64,000 bases of DNA from Phytophthora quininea (lineage: Eukaryota; Oomycota; Peronosporomycetes; Peronosporales; Peronosporaceae): contig JAAVTG010000845.1 in the NCBI GenBank assembly GCA_011947345.1, positions 434,001-498,000 of the forward strand, in the 5' to 3' direction. The position numbers were made by a program, and so were the translations under genes. This document shows positions 44,709 to 55,014 of this stretch, in pieces. The stretch's first letter is position 1; every line of letters begins with the position of its first letter. A model generated the notes under the pieces. It was not told the origin of the DNA. It made no database searches and was given only the letters and a program-made list of their open reading frames with translations.

Positions 44709-45283
44709 TAATACATTTGCGTCCATCCCGTTCGCCTTCTCCATCATGGCGGCCACCACGGGCAGTACGGAGGCCATTCCTCTGGCCCTGGGATGTGGAC
44801 GGTCACAGAGGAAGAAGAACGCCCCCAGTAGAGCCACTTCACTGTCCTCCTCGTCCGTCATGCGACTGGCACACTGCAGTAGATCCGCCACAATGTCCAC
44901 GTCGTCGTCGTCGTCGGCAGCGGCTCGGGGCTCCTGCTTGAGGGCCAGGTACTCGCTGAGCTGCTCCATGGGGTCGTTTAGCTCCAAGATGCGCCTCATG
45001 GCGTCGATCCTGGCCTGCACCTCGCTGTTGGCATCCTTCATGCCCCGCTCGATGTCCAGGATGCGGTGCAGATAGCGCTGCCGCTCCATCTCGTCCGTCT
45101 CGACGTGGAACTCGACATCGCCGGCCTCCTCCACGGGTCGGTACAGTTGGTCGGCGAACAGGCCGTCTCCTGGCTGCTCTGCGCGATGTGGCGCTGGATC
45201 TGCGTCTCCAAGTCCACGCCCTCCGCCAGCTCGTCGCCGTAGACGCTCTCGGTGGGCACCAGCTGCAGGAAGTTGTCGTCCAT
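44703..45283 (-). CDS. Hypothetical acidic helical protein (frameshifted)
   Basis: ATG 45283 (MDDNFLQLVPTESVYGDELAEG). After a one-base shift near 45150 the frame continues VEFHVETDEMERQRYLHRILDIERGMKDANSEVQARIDAMRRILEL, likely a coiled coil, then an Asp run and SEVALLGAFFFLCDRP. No known domain. Its 3' end overlaps or abuts the topoisomerase gene convergently. Its start is 54 bp from that of the SMYD gene, so the two probably share a bidirectional promoter. Confidence 0.6.
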
Positions 45284-45337
45284 AGCTACTGTATCCTGTC
45301 CAAAGGAATATTTGACGACTTACAATTTTGACTGGCG
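45284..45337. promoter_or_regulatory. 54-bp bidirectional promoter
   Basis: Only 54 bp separate divergent start codons. This is very tight even for oomycetes; both 5' UTRs must be within it or transcripts must start inside the opposite gene. Confidence 0.45.
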
Positions 45338-46807
45338 ATGGCTGCCGCGGCTCCTGCGTTCGACGTCTGCGGCGTGCGGGTGGCGCTGGACCCCGTCAAG
45401 GGCAAGGTCGTGTACAGCGAGAGGGCCTTCCAGCCTGGACAGGTGATTTTCAGCGAGCAGGCGTTCGTGTCGGCGCCGTGGAGCACCGAACTCTGTGGCG
45501 GCTGCGAGGAGCTCCGATCCGATGCCACGACGGGCCACCGCTGCCATTGCGAGCGCACGGGAGCTCCCAAGGCCATGTACTCGCAGAGACTGCAGGACAG
45601 TGTGGGGCGTCGCAATGTGGTGGTGAGCATCATGAAGGCGGTGGACGGCATCGAAGAAGTGGACCGCGCGCGCTGCGTGCTCAAGTGTCTGGCCATGTAC
45701 GAAAAAGACCCCCACGCGCTGGACCAAGTGCTGGCGTTAGCTTGCGCCGGCCACCAGAGAGCGACGGACGCGGCGATGCAGTTGAGACGACAACTGCCGG
45801 ATATTTTCCCGACGGGTTTCACGGACCAGCAAATGGCCACGCTCATCGGGGTGCTCAATACGAACTCGCACGAGCTGGAGAACCTTGGCGGGTCGGGCTT
45901 GTTCCTGTCGGCCTGCAGGATGGAGCACAACTGCGCGCCGAACTGCAGCTTCACGACCTTCGACGCGACGCTCTGGATGACTGCGATCCGCCCCATTGCT
46001 CCGGGAGACGCGCTGTCCATCGATTACGGCAACTTTTTCTATCGGCCTACGCCAGAACGACAAGCGTCACTACTGGAATCGTACGGATTCGTCTGCACGT
46101 GCGAGGCGTGTGTCTCGGTACCAGACACAACGCGTGCGGTTTACTGCCTCTCGGGTAGCTGTCCCCAAGGCGTCATGCTGCCGTGTCCCGTGAAAGCTCC
46201 AAGCAGCAGTGTTGGAGCTCACCAACTGCAGTTCGAGTGGCGTTGTCAGGTTTGTGGGAAGGTGGCGGATGCTACTGAGCACACGCGCATTCTGGCCGCT
46301 GAACAGGAGCTGCTAGAGAACGGTTTCCCAGAGAGTCTGGAGGAGGTCGATGCAGTGGTGCGTCGCGGCGTGCTGCACGAGCGCCACTATTTGCTGTTTT
46401 GGGCGCTGGACAGCATCGGGTGCGAGGCCGCGGCCACCACATCGTTCCAGGCGGAATCAAAGATGGCGCAGCACCGGCAGGCACTAGCTCAAGTCTGGGA
46501 ACGCATCATTGCCTACATGAACATCGTTGTCCCCACTACTACTCATGAAAAGGCAATTTACTATGACAACTTGGCGCAGATATACATATTAACAGGAGAT
46601 CTGGATGCCGCTCAGGAGGCCTACAAGTGTGCCTACCGCATTTGCTGTCTGGTCAGCAGCAAGGATTGTACCCCCACGCGCAAGCTGCAGCGTCTGATGG
46701 AGAACCCTCCGCAGACGGCCGAAGAACTGCGACAGGTATATGCTGCCGAGGCAAAACATCGCCAGCGGCCAGCGAGCGAGGCGGACGAGGAAGATATGAC
46801 AGATTAG
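45338..46807 (+). CDS. SMYD-type SET-domain lysine methyltransferase
   Basis: Intact 489-aa frame without introns. The N-terminal SET half begins VCGVRVALDPVKGKVVYSERAFQPGQVIFSE (about residues 10-40). A Cys/His cluster (CGGCEEL...HRCHC, 53-71) sits where the MYND insertion is expected but is short. The SET-C part has FLSACRMEHNCAPNCSF (189-205, NHxCxPN-like with N for H context) and LSIDYGNFF (226-234). The post-SET is ESYGFVCTCEAC (247-258). The C-terminal third is helical, TPR-like (AIYYDNLAQIYILTGDLDAAQEAYKCAY), as in SMYD proteins. It transfers methyl groups from SAM to lysines of histones or other proteins; the substrate is unknown. Confidence 0.85.
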   Translation: MAAAAPAFDVCGVRVALDPVKGKVVYSERAFQPGQVIFSEQAFVSAPWSTELCGGCEELRSDATTGHRCHCERTGAPKAMYSQRLQDSVGRRNVVVSIMKAVDGIEEVDRARCVLKCLAMYEKDPHALDQVLALACAGHQRATDAAMQLRRQLPDIFPTGFTDQQMATLIGVLNTNSHELENLGGSGLFLSACRMEHNCAPNCSFTTFDATLWMTAIRPIAPGDALSIDYGNFFYRPTPERQASLLESYGFVCTCEACVSVPDTTRAVYCLSGSCPQGVMLPCPVKAPSSSVGAHQLQFEWRCQVCGKVADATEHTRILAAEQELLENGFPESLEEVDAVVRRGVLHERHYLLFWALDSIGCEAAATTSFQAESKMAQHRQALAQVWERIIAYMNIVVPTTTHEKAIYYDNLAQIYILTGDLDAAQEAYKCAYRICCLVSSKDCTPTRKLQRLMENPPQTAEELRQVYAAEAKHRQRPASEADEEDMTD

Positions 46808-47171
46808 GTCGCAGAAGATCTTGCGGAAAGTAGAGAATTGAATCGTAGCGGCGGATGAAGGAGTCTACAGATTTGCTTTCACCCCAATACTGTCGATTAT
46901 CGATTCTGTGGAGATGCATCAGCTCTCAGTCCTTCTTTGGTTCGGAAATTATTTCAGAGTTCTTATGACTCATCAAGCAAGAATATCGAATACTTTCTTA
47001 ACAAGGATTGCCGACAACTTGCCGCCAACTTGCCACCTTCTACATACTGTCTAATACAAGTCGAATGGACGATAGTTCCGCAGCACACTCTAGCCCACTA
47101 TGTTTTTATACCATTACACCATGTATTGACACAGGGGTTGTGTCGGTCTTCTTTAGCTACACGTCAGCTAA
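46808..47171. other. Gene-free sequence
   Basis: AT-richer than the preceding genes; no coding frame of note. It starts the roughly 10-kb repeat-rich interval up to 56670. Confidence 0.5.
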
Positions 47172-47720
47172 TTGCGCCGTAAAGCGGCGCAGTCTTCGTT
47201 CTCCGGAGCGCCAAAGCCAAAAGCCTCGCTTCGCTCGGCTGGATGTACTTGAGTATGTTATCTTTTAGATAACTGTACTGCTTTTAGTTATTTCTCAGTC
47301 AATCAGAAAGTGTAACTGACGGACGGACACGCGGTTTATGTAAAAAAACTAGCACTAGCATTGGGGTCGCCCGCGTGAGCGAGCGATAGGACATGGTTCG
47401 ATGCAACCCGTTGCGCTCGATTTGTCTCTCGCCCCACTACTCACCAGTACCGCCTTCGCTGTCGCTCGGCAGCGGGATGGAGCTGTGGACCATGTTGGAG
47501 ACGCAGGCGAAGTTTTCAAATGCAAAGGCAGACATGTATTGATGCAGTTAGAAGCCCTGGCGAGCGGCGAAGACCTCGCGGTAGACGACGTTCTTCGTGC
47601 GCGCAGTGTCCTCCTCGATGGCAGAGTCGTCCACCATGATCGTGATGCCCTTCCTCGACCTCGCGCGCGACAGTGCCACGTAGAGCTGCCCGTATGAGAA
47701 CACTGGAGCTTACAGGCGAA
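47172..47720 (-). mobile_element. Helitron/PIF1 helicase 3'-end relic
   Basis: On the minus strand a frame around 47695-47547 reads YGQLYVALSRARSRKGITIM, the motif VI region of PIF1/Helitron helicases, and ends VYREVFA...ARQGF-stop. About 350 bp further on lie a GC-rich inverted repeat, TGCGCCG-TAAAG-CGGCGCA at 47173-47191, and a CCGAGCGAAGCGAGG palindrome near 47235. Helitrons end with a short hairpin close to a CTRR terminus; a CTAA (minus strand) occurs just beyond at about 47150. The Rep domain was not seen, so this is a 5'-truncated copy at best. Confidence 0.5.
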
Positions 47721-48039
47721 TGCAACGTGAAATGTACTCCTGTTGTCCAGCGCCTCCATTGCATCCTCAGAGTATAGCTACATCTGCGCACGCTCCATCG
47801 CTCTATTTGAAATCGAAAGTGCGTGCGGTGATATACAGTGTGGATATCTGCTTCAACACGCCGCAGAGATCAGTCCCAACTGAATACAATCTTCTGTTGC
47901 AGATAAGACTTCGATGATAGTGTAGTGTAGCTCAGATCAAATGCACACAAAATGTTACTTATAGTCATGCATGTATTTCGACAGTAGTCTCCGTCAACGA
48001 TAACAGCTCCTGCGTGTAACTGCCGTGGCATCTAAGCAC
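47721..48039. other. Gene-free sequence
   Basis: No coding frame or recognisable repeat. Confidence 0.4.
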
Positions 48040-48890
48040 TGTCACGTGCACAGGAGCACGCAGCATGCAGTTCGTGTACTGAAGCAACACATGTGAAATG
48101 AGTAGTCTCGTTCGTGTAGTGCTTTCAGTCACACACATACGTCTAGTTTTTCCATACAAACGTGTTAACAACTTCTGTTAGCCTACCATTTCCGCCGTAA
48201 TCAAGCGGTCCGTATATCATGCGCCGTTGTCCAGGACACAATTAATGCAGTTGAGAGAACACTATTTAACCACTTGGCGATGCCGTGGCTTTTGTTTCTT
48301 TCGCGGAGCACACGTGAAGCACGTGTCCAGTATCTACATCGTGTAGATGTGTCTGTGTGTCATACCAAAACGTCTAACGTTGTCGTGGGGTCAGCAACCA
48401 TCCTGCGTAACCATCAATCAACTGCTGCCACCTACACTGTATACATGAGCGCGCAGCATGCAGTACACGTGCGGTAACGGTGTATACACGCATGCACAAC
48501 ATTCTATCATGCAAACGTGCTGACCAATGGACATAGCTGTCGATACGTTCGACCGTTCTCCACGTCAGTGTGGCCACTGCTAGAGTGCGCCATTTTCTAG
48601 GACACACGCGAAACAGTCAAAAAGAGACCAAATAAAACGTGGACTTATGCTTGGCCGTTTCGTTTCGGTCGGGATGCATATGTGCAGCGCGTGTCCAGCA
48701 TCGACATCGTGTAGACGTGTCTGCGGGCTTGGAAAAGGTGCTAATGCTGGCCGAACGACAGCAATCAGCATCAACATAGGCAACACTGAAGTCTATCGTC
48801 GTGGGTTTGACAATCGACCCCATTCAGACATTAGCACACACGTGTCTGCAAACGATGGTTCTGAACGCATGCAGTACGTGCTGTAGGCTA
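48040..48890. repeat. Degenerate tandem repeat, period about 370-410 bp
   Basis: Related words recur in the same order. GCAGCATGCAGT occurs near 48059 and 48451, with a relative CGCATGCAGT near 48867. CGTGTCCAGYATC..CATCGTGTAGA occurs near 48319 and 48689. GCGCC(G/A)TT..CTAGGACACA-like stretches occur near 48222 and 48586. Spacings are about 360-415 bp. The units are rich in ACGTG and GCATG and have no coding frame. About two and a half diverged copies are visible. Confidence 0.6.
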
Positions 48891-50079
48891 CAGAGGATTG
48901 CACGTGATGTGTGTGAAATCTACGTACCCGGCGCGAATGCTGTTCTCAAGTCGTAATATTTATAACTACAGCTCCGACAGGGGCGAATAGCAGTGGTTCT
49001 AGTATGTAGAGAGCGACTCAAGCAGCTAGCGCCATCGTACAGCCAGTGATATGTGGCGGAACTCTGGTGATGTTTTCCGTCCAGGGGTGGTTGTTGCACA
49101 GCGCGGGCTGTGGCAACGTGGCCAGGATCTTGGTGAACCGAGATCAGTCGTGTACTCCTTCAGCGGCGGTTCTTGGAGCTGCCGCTGAAGGATTGGCGTG
49201 TGCATCTCGTGAGTCCCTATAGGTTCGACCCTTGGATTCCGCGTTTAATCTACCGGATGGCCTTTCACAGTCAAAGACACAAAAGAGTGTTAGATGGATT
49301 AGTTTGCCCACAATTCGTTCCCCTGCAGCCCACTTTCCTTGGGCGGCAGTTGAAGAGACGGGGTTCTTGGACTGCAAGTTCAAGAAGAACTAGCAACCAC
49401 AAATAATCAATATATATAGAGATCTTTATGCAAATATACAGCCGACACTTATTCTTATAGACCCTTGGTCGGGGGTCTCACACCAGGTTCAATCCAACGC
49501 CCAAGACACCTGGAAAGTCTTGGACTTGGTTCAGCGAACGCGCACCACCTTCAATCGAAGGAACACACAGATCAGTCAATACAAATCCCAATACAGAACG
49601 TTGTAAGACGCAGTCTCAAAGCAAACTCAAGCGGCGACTGCTATCCAGCCGCTTGAGCGTAGTTTTAATATGAAATGGGTTGGCCTGCAAGACAGACGCC
49701 CAACTAGTAAACGAAATGGTCGGGGCGCCTAGACTCCCTCCCAATTGGACTTAACAAACAGGTGGGGAGCAGCAGGTCACCTAGCACTAACACGCAAAGA
49801 GCACCGACTGGCGCTTGTGCAGTACAGGGCAAAAAGAACTCTCTGATTGATATCTCTTATAGCTAGTAGATCTGCAGCTCTTCCGCAGATCTTGGGTGCA
49901 GTCATTAGGATACGAATTAGTCTTGATCTTAGTATGCTTGACTTGATGACGGCCACTTATCGTGGGTTCGTCGCTCTTCAAATCATCTGTGGCGTAAACA
50001 TTCTGGGTACAAACCACTGGGTCCATGGTGAATGCGAATTCTCGCTAAGTGCCAGAATCCACGTCCAAGAGAGAATCCC
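48891..50079. other. Repeat-like, gene-free sequence
   Basis: Contains a perfect 11-bp hairpin (49157-49167 with 49181-49191, CCTTCAGCGGC / GCCGCTGAAGG) and LTR-like AT-rich sequence around 49395-49450. No gene. Confidence 0.4.
49157..49191. repeat. 11-bp perfect inverted repeat, 13-nt loop
   Basis: CCTTCAGCGGC and its exact complement flank a 13-nt loop. It could be part of a transposon end or a stem in a transcript. Context gives no further clue. Confidence 0.55.
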
Positions 50080-50535
50080 CATCGAAGAAATCTCCATCCA
50101 AGAGAATCTCCATTGAAGAAATGGCCGCCCAAGAAATATACCCTTGGAATGTTCATCCAAGAACTTCTTGGGTCTTGGGCGGCAGCCGTGCTTCTTGGGT
50201 CACTTGGGCAGCTTGGGGATTTACAGGTCCTTGCCTCACACATCGTGAAGTTAGCCAAGGCGAGACGGGTTGCACACAGGAATACCTTTCACTGTGGCAA
50301 TTTATACCTTGGTTCTTGGCGACCCGTTTAAGGACGAGGGGTGACTAGGACGTAACGTGCACTCACGCTCAAAGCAATGTGCCCTTGGGCGTACATTCCA
50401 AGAGCGGAGATCCCTTCAGCGTGCATTTCAAGGACACGCCATTTCTTGGGCGTGCCTTTCAAGAACACATTTTCTTGGGCGCACTTCCTGGTCTTGAGGG
50501 CCCATCCTTGGTAAGACAGCACACCCCGCCTTCTC
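50080..50535. repeat. Degenerate short tandem repeats (CTTGGGCG / CCAAGAA)
   Basis: At 50085-50215 runs of CCAAGAA-type and TTCTTGGG-type words alternate. At 50385-50500 an imperfect unit of about 30 bp, CTTGGGCGTrCATTyCAAGA with variants, recurs three to four times. The complementary words allow many small foldbacks. No protein is encoded convincingly. Resembles the tandem-repeat part of a LTR or non-coding element. Confidence 0.55.
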
Positions 50536-52770
50536 CCAAGCGACACGTTTTATCGCACACCTCTTCATCTCTTGAACGTAATATCCAACACTAGCTCCAT
50601 AATAAACTCCATATGTAAACTCTCCACAGCGCGATCCATAGAAAAACATAATTCACATCGTCACAGATAGCATGCATCAACCAATAGGCATTCTACCCAC
50701 ATGTGTGGTTGTCAGTATCAATAAAATGATAGATATCCATAAACAGTGGGTGAGATTCGTGCCCAGAATGTGTACGGTTATATGTGTTAGAGCGCTTAGC
50801 ATTGACCGCCGCCGGGCCTTAGTGGGGTGAACAGCAGCGTTACCATGTTGTATGGGTCTCTGTACGGTGGGGGTACACATAACTGAGTTTCGTGTCGTCA
50901 CCGTCCTCGATGGTGCGGTGGTAACTCAAAATATATGCGTTCGTGACATGCAGTGGTTTATGTGTGTACAGCATGTTGAAGCCAGGCTGTTAAGATGCAC
51001 TCAACAGACCCAACAGTTGCAATTTTACTGGGAATACCTGAGAATGAGGAATGGAAAGACCCAACGGATAAATTCTTGGCGTGTAATCTGGGTAGAAATT
51101 CAGGTAAACGTACATCCACTCAACATTCGAGACACATCGCACAGTACAGCGAAAACAGTAGATGCGGTGGACCTGCAAATCAATGTAAAAACCTGGACTG
51201 TGAACCATATATTCCCAGCCTAAATCGCAGCCAATCTAGTGTAGTTGTACCAATCTGCGGAAATGACACATAGAAAATAGTATAATACCGACGACAACGG
51301 TTAAAAACTTGATGTCATAACGCACCCTACAAAATTCACTACATTTATATGACAACTGTGTTTTCGTGTTTTTATTTACTAAAATATATTATTTCGGTTT
51401 TCTATAAACGCCTACGTCAAGAGGGAGCACAGGTTCAATTCATAAGGCAGGTGTATCGGTGGTCTGTGTGTGCGCAACACTGCCGCCGCTGTCCGCTCGC
51501 TGCCCGCCCAGGAATCGTCGCGCTCCTTGCTCGCTTGGCCCTGCCGCTTGCTCTTGAGAAGTGCGTTCGAAAGCCGGCCAGGTCCCGCCTCCCGCTAAAG
51601 TACGAAGTCGCTACCGTAGGTTCCATGACGTTCTAGACAGTTCGTCAGACACGCAATATATAATTTAATGACGATAGGTAGGATGCAGGCAAAGGGGCGG
51701 AAAAATGACGGACGGACAGACCACGGACACACGGACAGCGTACGGCCTTATTACGAAGCACAATGGGTCACCGTTTGAGTCACAATACAAAAGTCAAGAC
51801 GTCTATGACCTGACCGCAATGCAGGTTTCTGCCTGAATAAAGAAGTCCCCAGCTTGATACAAATTACAAGATAAATAGAACATGCTAGGAAAAGTGATGA
51901 AGCTCGAGGTTACGATGGCACTGTATTTTGTTAATGCAGGATGAACGTGATGTCTGATTTACTGATTAATCGGGGGCCAGGCGCTGCAGATATCCTACAG
52001 CCTTCAGCACCCTTGAAATCACCTACAGCGAGGGGGCTTAGCCAGCTTGAGAGCCACGTGGGCACGAGCGGCGAGCGCGGTGTGCGTGAGGCGGGGTAAC
52101 GACCGTCGGAGGTCGCAAATCTGTAGCTCCTGCTACTTCGTGAGCCGCAGCCTCTTCTGGAAGGCGTGCTTTCTGGTCGGCGGCGCAGGCATCCCTCCTG
52201 TGGTTGTCTTGGCCACTGAAAAACTTGACAAGTGAGCTCATTTCGCGCCATGGACCACGGCGCAGCAGCCCGCGAGACGTTTTTCCGATGTCGTCGATAT
52301 CTGGTCTGTGATTGGCGGAATAGTATACTCGTCGTTGATTGGCGGAATGCTAACTGGCCAGTGACTAAAGCAGTAGATTGCAGTGGCAATGGATACTTTC
52401 TCGGCTTTATGCTGTATCGAAAACAATAGGTTTTGAGCTCTTCTTTATTTTGGCAGAAACCTGTACATATTGTGTAAGGCCAGGGAAAACAATGGTATTA
52501 ATTTGTGTTAAGCAATGTTATTGTTAAATCGTGTTATTGAATGTGACAGCGAAAAATGTAAGATCGTGTTATCCCGTGTTACTTGCGACGGTTGGAGCGC
52601 CGTGCCGCTGGCTTCTTCCCTGCCGCTTGTTTTTTTCCGATGCCATGCCTGCGCGGCCACGCTTGTTGGTGGCGCGTTTCTTGGGCGGCGCTGGTGCGGC
52701 ATGGGCGGGCAGATCGGTATCAGCGGGCGGCGCGATCTCGTTAGTCTCAGTGGAAGTTGGAGCCACTAGT
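50536..52770. other. Gene-free, AT-rich repeat-like interval
   Basis: No domain found on either strand. Short frames at 50852-51223 (plus), 51931-52389 (minus) and 52531-52848 (plus) are unrecognised. At 52290-52350 a GATTGGCGGAAT word is directly repeated about 25 bp apart. Confidence 0.35.
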
Positions 52771-53637
52771 GTGGTGAAGCGCTTTCCCGGCAATGGGGGC
52801 GATATGGGAGCCCAGCATGCCGGATCTGGACTCAGATCCCCGGATTAGGCATGGGTACATCGCGGGAGCAATGGATCCGGACGTGGGCAACCCAGATCTG
52901 CAACCAAGGTCGTTCCAGGCGTGGATCTGGCGCACCAGAGGACTCATCAAGCGACAACAGCTAGCGGCAGGTATAGAAATGATGCAGATGATAGGTTTTG
53001 GGATGGGATCTCCAATGGATCCACTCATAATTTGTATAATACAGAGTCGAATTTGGCTTGCACACCACAAATGCCCTTCCTAGTGCTTAAGACTACGGGA
53101 TCTACATTGGCCCAGTCAAGCTACGTCGGGATCACTACGGATCAAGCAGTGCTCGGGTGATCTGAATAATATATTGGCCAGATCCACTCGCAGCCTGGAT
53201 CCACTAGTACCAAGTGCGGATGCTAAGTCTACTGGAGTTACTACTTGGCCAGGACGACTGACCGACCCTCAACCCCCAGGATCACGCTATTGGAAGCGTC
53301 AAGTAAGGAAAAGGAAGACAACACACCCTCACGGCAACCCCTCCTGGGTCCAAGATCTAGGCCCCAGATCCAAGTAGATCCGAGCGACTACTGGTCTGGC
53401 AAATATTCAAGGACGCAGAGTGAAGATTCCTGCGCCGCTTCTGACCTCCCACGTCCCGCCAAGATGTTCGATCTTCATAGATCAAGCATCCTCGAAGCAC
53501 CCGAAGAGCAGATCAAGCCCGCCGACGGTTACACAAGGTGAGCACACTTCAGCATCCCCGCGGATATCGGAGTACCCCTCCATTAGTCGGTGTCTGGGCG
53601 CAGTGGAAGCGGATTTTGATAAATCCCGATACACCAC
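52771..53637 (+). mobile_element. Non-autonomous DNA element, copy 3 (diverged, internally deleted)
   Basis: Starts GTGGTGAAGCGCTTTCCC and ends GATACACCAC, like 2368-3803. It shares blocks such as the GTCTACTGGAGTTACTAC segment (about 53228) and the final ATATCGGAGTACCCCTCC segment (about 53561). It is 867 bp against 1436 bp for copy 1, lacking much of the first half. The 6-bp flanks (ACTAGT and ATACTG) do not match cleanly, so it is older or was rearranged. Confidence 0.7.
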
Positions 53638-54442
53638 ATACTGTTGTCTGTCAATCTGAGCAATGCTCACTGGTGTTGCCTGGTGGTGGAGAGCACATTG
53701 AAAACTATACACCTTTACGACGGTAAGGCTATTAATAGCAAGCCAAGGGTTTTGAAGAGGGCGAAAAACTGATTTGCTTCGCATTGGGCAACGAATACGC
53801 TGAGCTGATCATTGAGGAGCCGCAACAGAAGGACTATGACAGCTGTGAAGTGTTCGTGTGTCTTTAGTTTAGAGCTGCATGTCATCTAAAGCCACTGCGG
53901 CGTGTCACCGTTGGGGATTTCTAAGCTGCGCTGGGCGATGATGGACACGGATTTAAAGATGGTCAATAAGTAGCTAGCGTGCTTCAATTTGAAAACTGTT
54001 AGAGTTCAGACTTTAATAATTCCTGGTATTTGCATGGCCGATACCTAGCCAATACTAGGAACTTGTGCTTTCCTTGATATTATCGCAGCAACAGGTATCT
54101 ATCAGGTATGCAATCTGGGCAGTTCCGACAGATTCTTGCTGTTTCCACTTTTGCAAAGCAGTGCATATGAATTTCCCAAGTAACACCCGTTTCAGCGCAC
54201 TGATGCTCCGTTGGATGTTTCAGCGCACTGATGCTCCGTTGGATGTTCGCTTCTGGTAAGGCGTTCGTCTCCTGGTCCCATTTCTCAAAGTGGAATCTGC
54301 GCGAAATACCCGTGTAATCATCAGACGCGGAATTTATCCAGGGATCGAAAAAAACATTGGCATTGTAAAAATTGTTCTCCACAATATTGATTGTGGCGAC
54401 CTCGACCAATATTGTCAGAATCGTGAGGGCAACTAGCAACTT
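53638..54442. other. Gene-free sequence with a 28-bp tandem duplication
   Basis: Two perfect 28-bp units occupy 54189-54244, unit starting GTTTCAGCGCACTGATGC. Otherwise no recognised feature. A minus-strand frame at 54080-54439 contains FFDPWINSASDDYTG but is not placed in a family; it may belong to the hAT-type relic next door. Confidence 0.4.
54189..54244. repeat. 28-bp perfect tandem duplication
   Basis: Two adjacent identical 28-bp copies, without further copies. This suggests a recent slippage or repair event. Confidence 0.85.
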
Positions 54443-55014
54443 CTACTCGTAGCTGTCGTGCTCTTCCGTCTCTGTTTCGCTATCTTCACAAGCTACCCGC
54501 ACTGTCTTCGAAATGATTTCGTTCGTAACAAGATCCCAGTTAAGCCTCAAGTAGAGGATTGACTCGAGCGTCTCCGCACTCATTCGCTTCCGCATATATC
54601 CTCCAAGCATGCACTTCACTGCAGAAAACAGTCGTTCCACCTCGACGGAGGTAGCTGGAAGCCAAGCCAAATCGATGTACTTCGAGCGGTCTTCCTCTCT
54701 GGACTAGGATCTCTCTTCGATAGCTGCTTGGAAGATTTTTAGCGGGTGATCTGCGGCGTCTGATGGTAGGCGTGACTGCTGCCTCGTTTCTCCGTAACAC
54801 CGCTCGGACTTGCAGGCCTTGGTGAACGAACACTAGAGGCTTTGGTGCGCTTTATCTTTGAAGTGCCTAGGCGGGTCGATTCAGATTTTCTGTGTTTGCG
54901 CTTGGTGCTGGGCTCTGTGGAGACACAAGCGCTACCAAGAATTAATCGATTCCTCTCCTGTGGAGAGCAAAGTCGATGGATAATGCTACTTTCTTCTGGA
55001 GACTTGAAGAGCAA
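54443..55014 (-). pseudogene. hAT transposase relic (C-terminal dimerisation domain)
   Basis: At 54443-54670 on the minus strand the frame reads WLPATSVEVERLFSAVKCML, RKRMSAETLESILYLRLNWDL, the signature of the hATC dimerisation domain. Upstream frames (to 55014) are basic and Ser-rich and shifted, so the transposase is broken. The BED finger and catalytic core were not identified. No TIR pair was found by eye. Confidence 0.7.

Noticed and set aside
49215..49240. Possible tRNA B-box (GGTTCGACC)
   Set aside because: No flanking T-stem, anticodon arm or acceptor pairing could be built around it.
48040..50535. CRISPR-like array
   Set aside because: The repeats are imperfect, irregularly spaced and long, and the DNA is eukaryotic.
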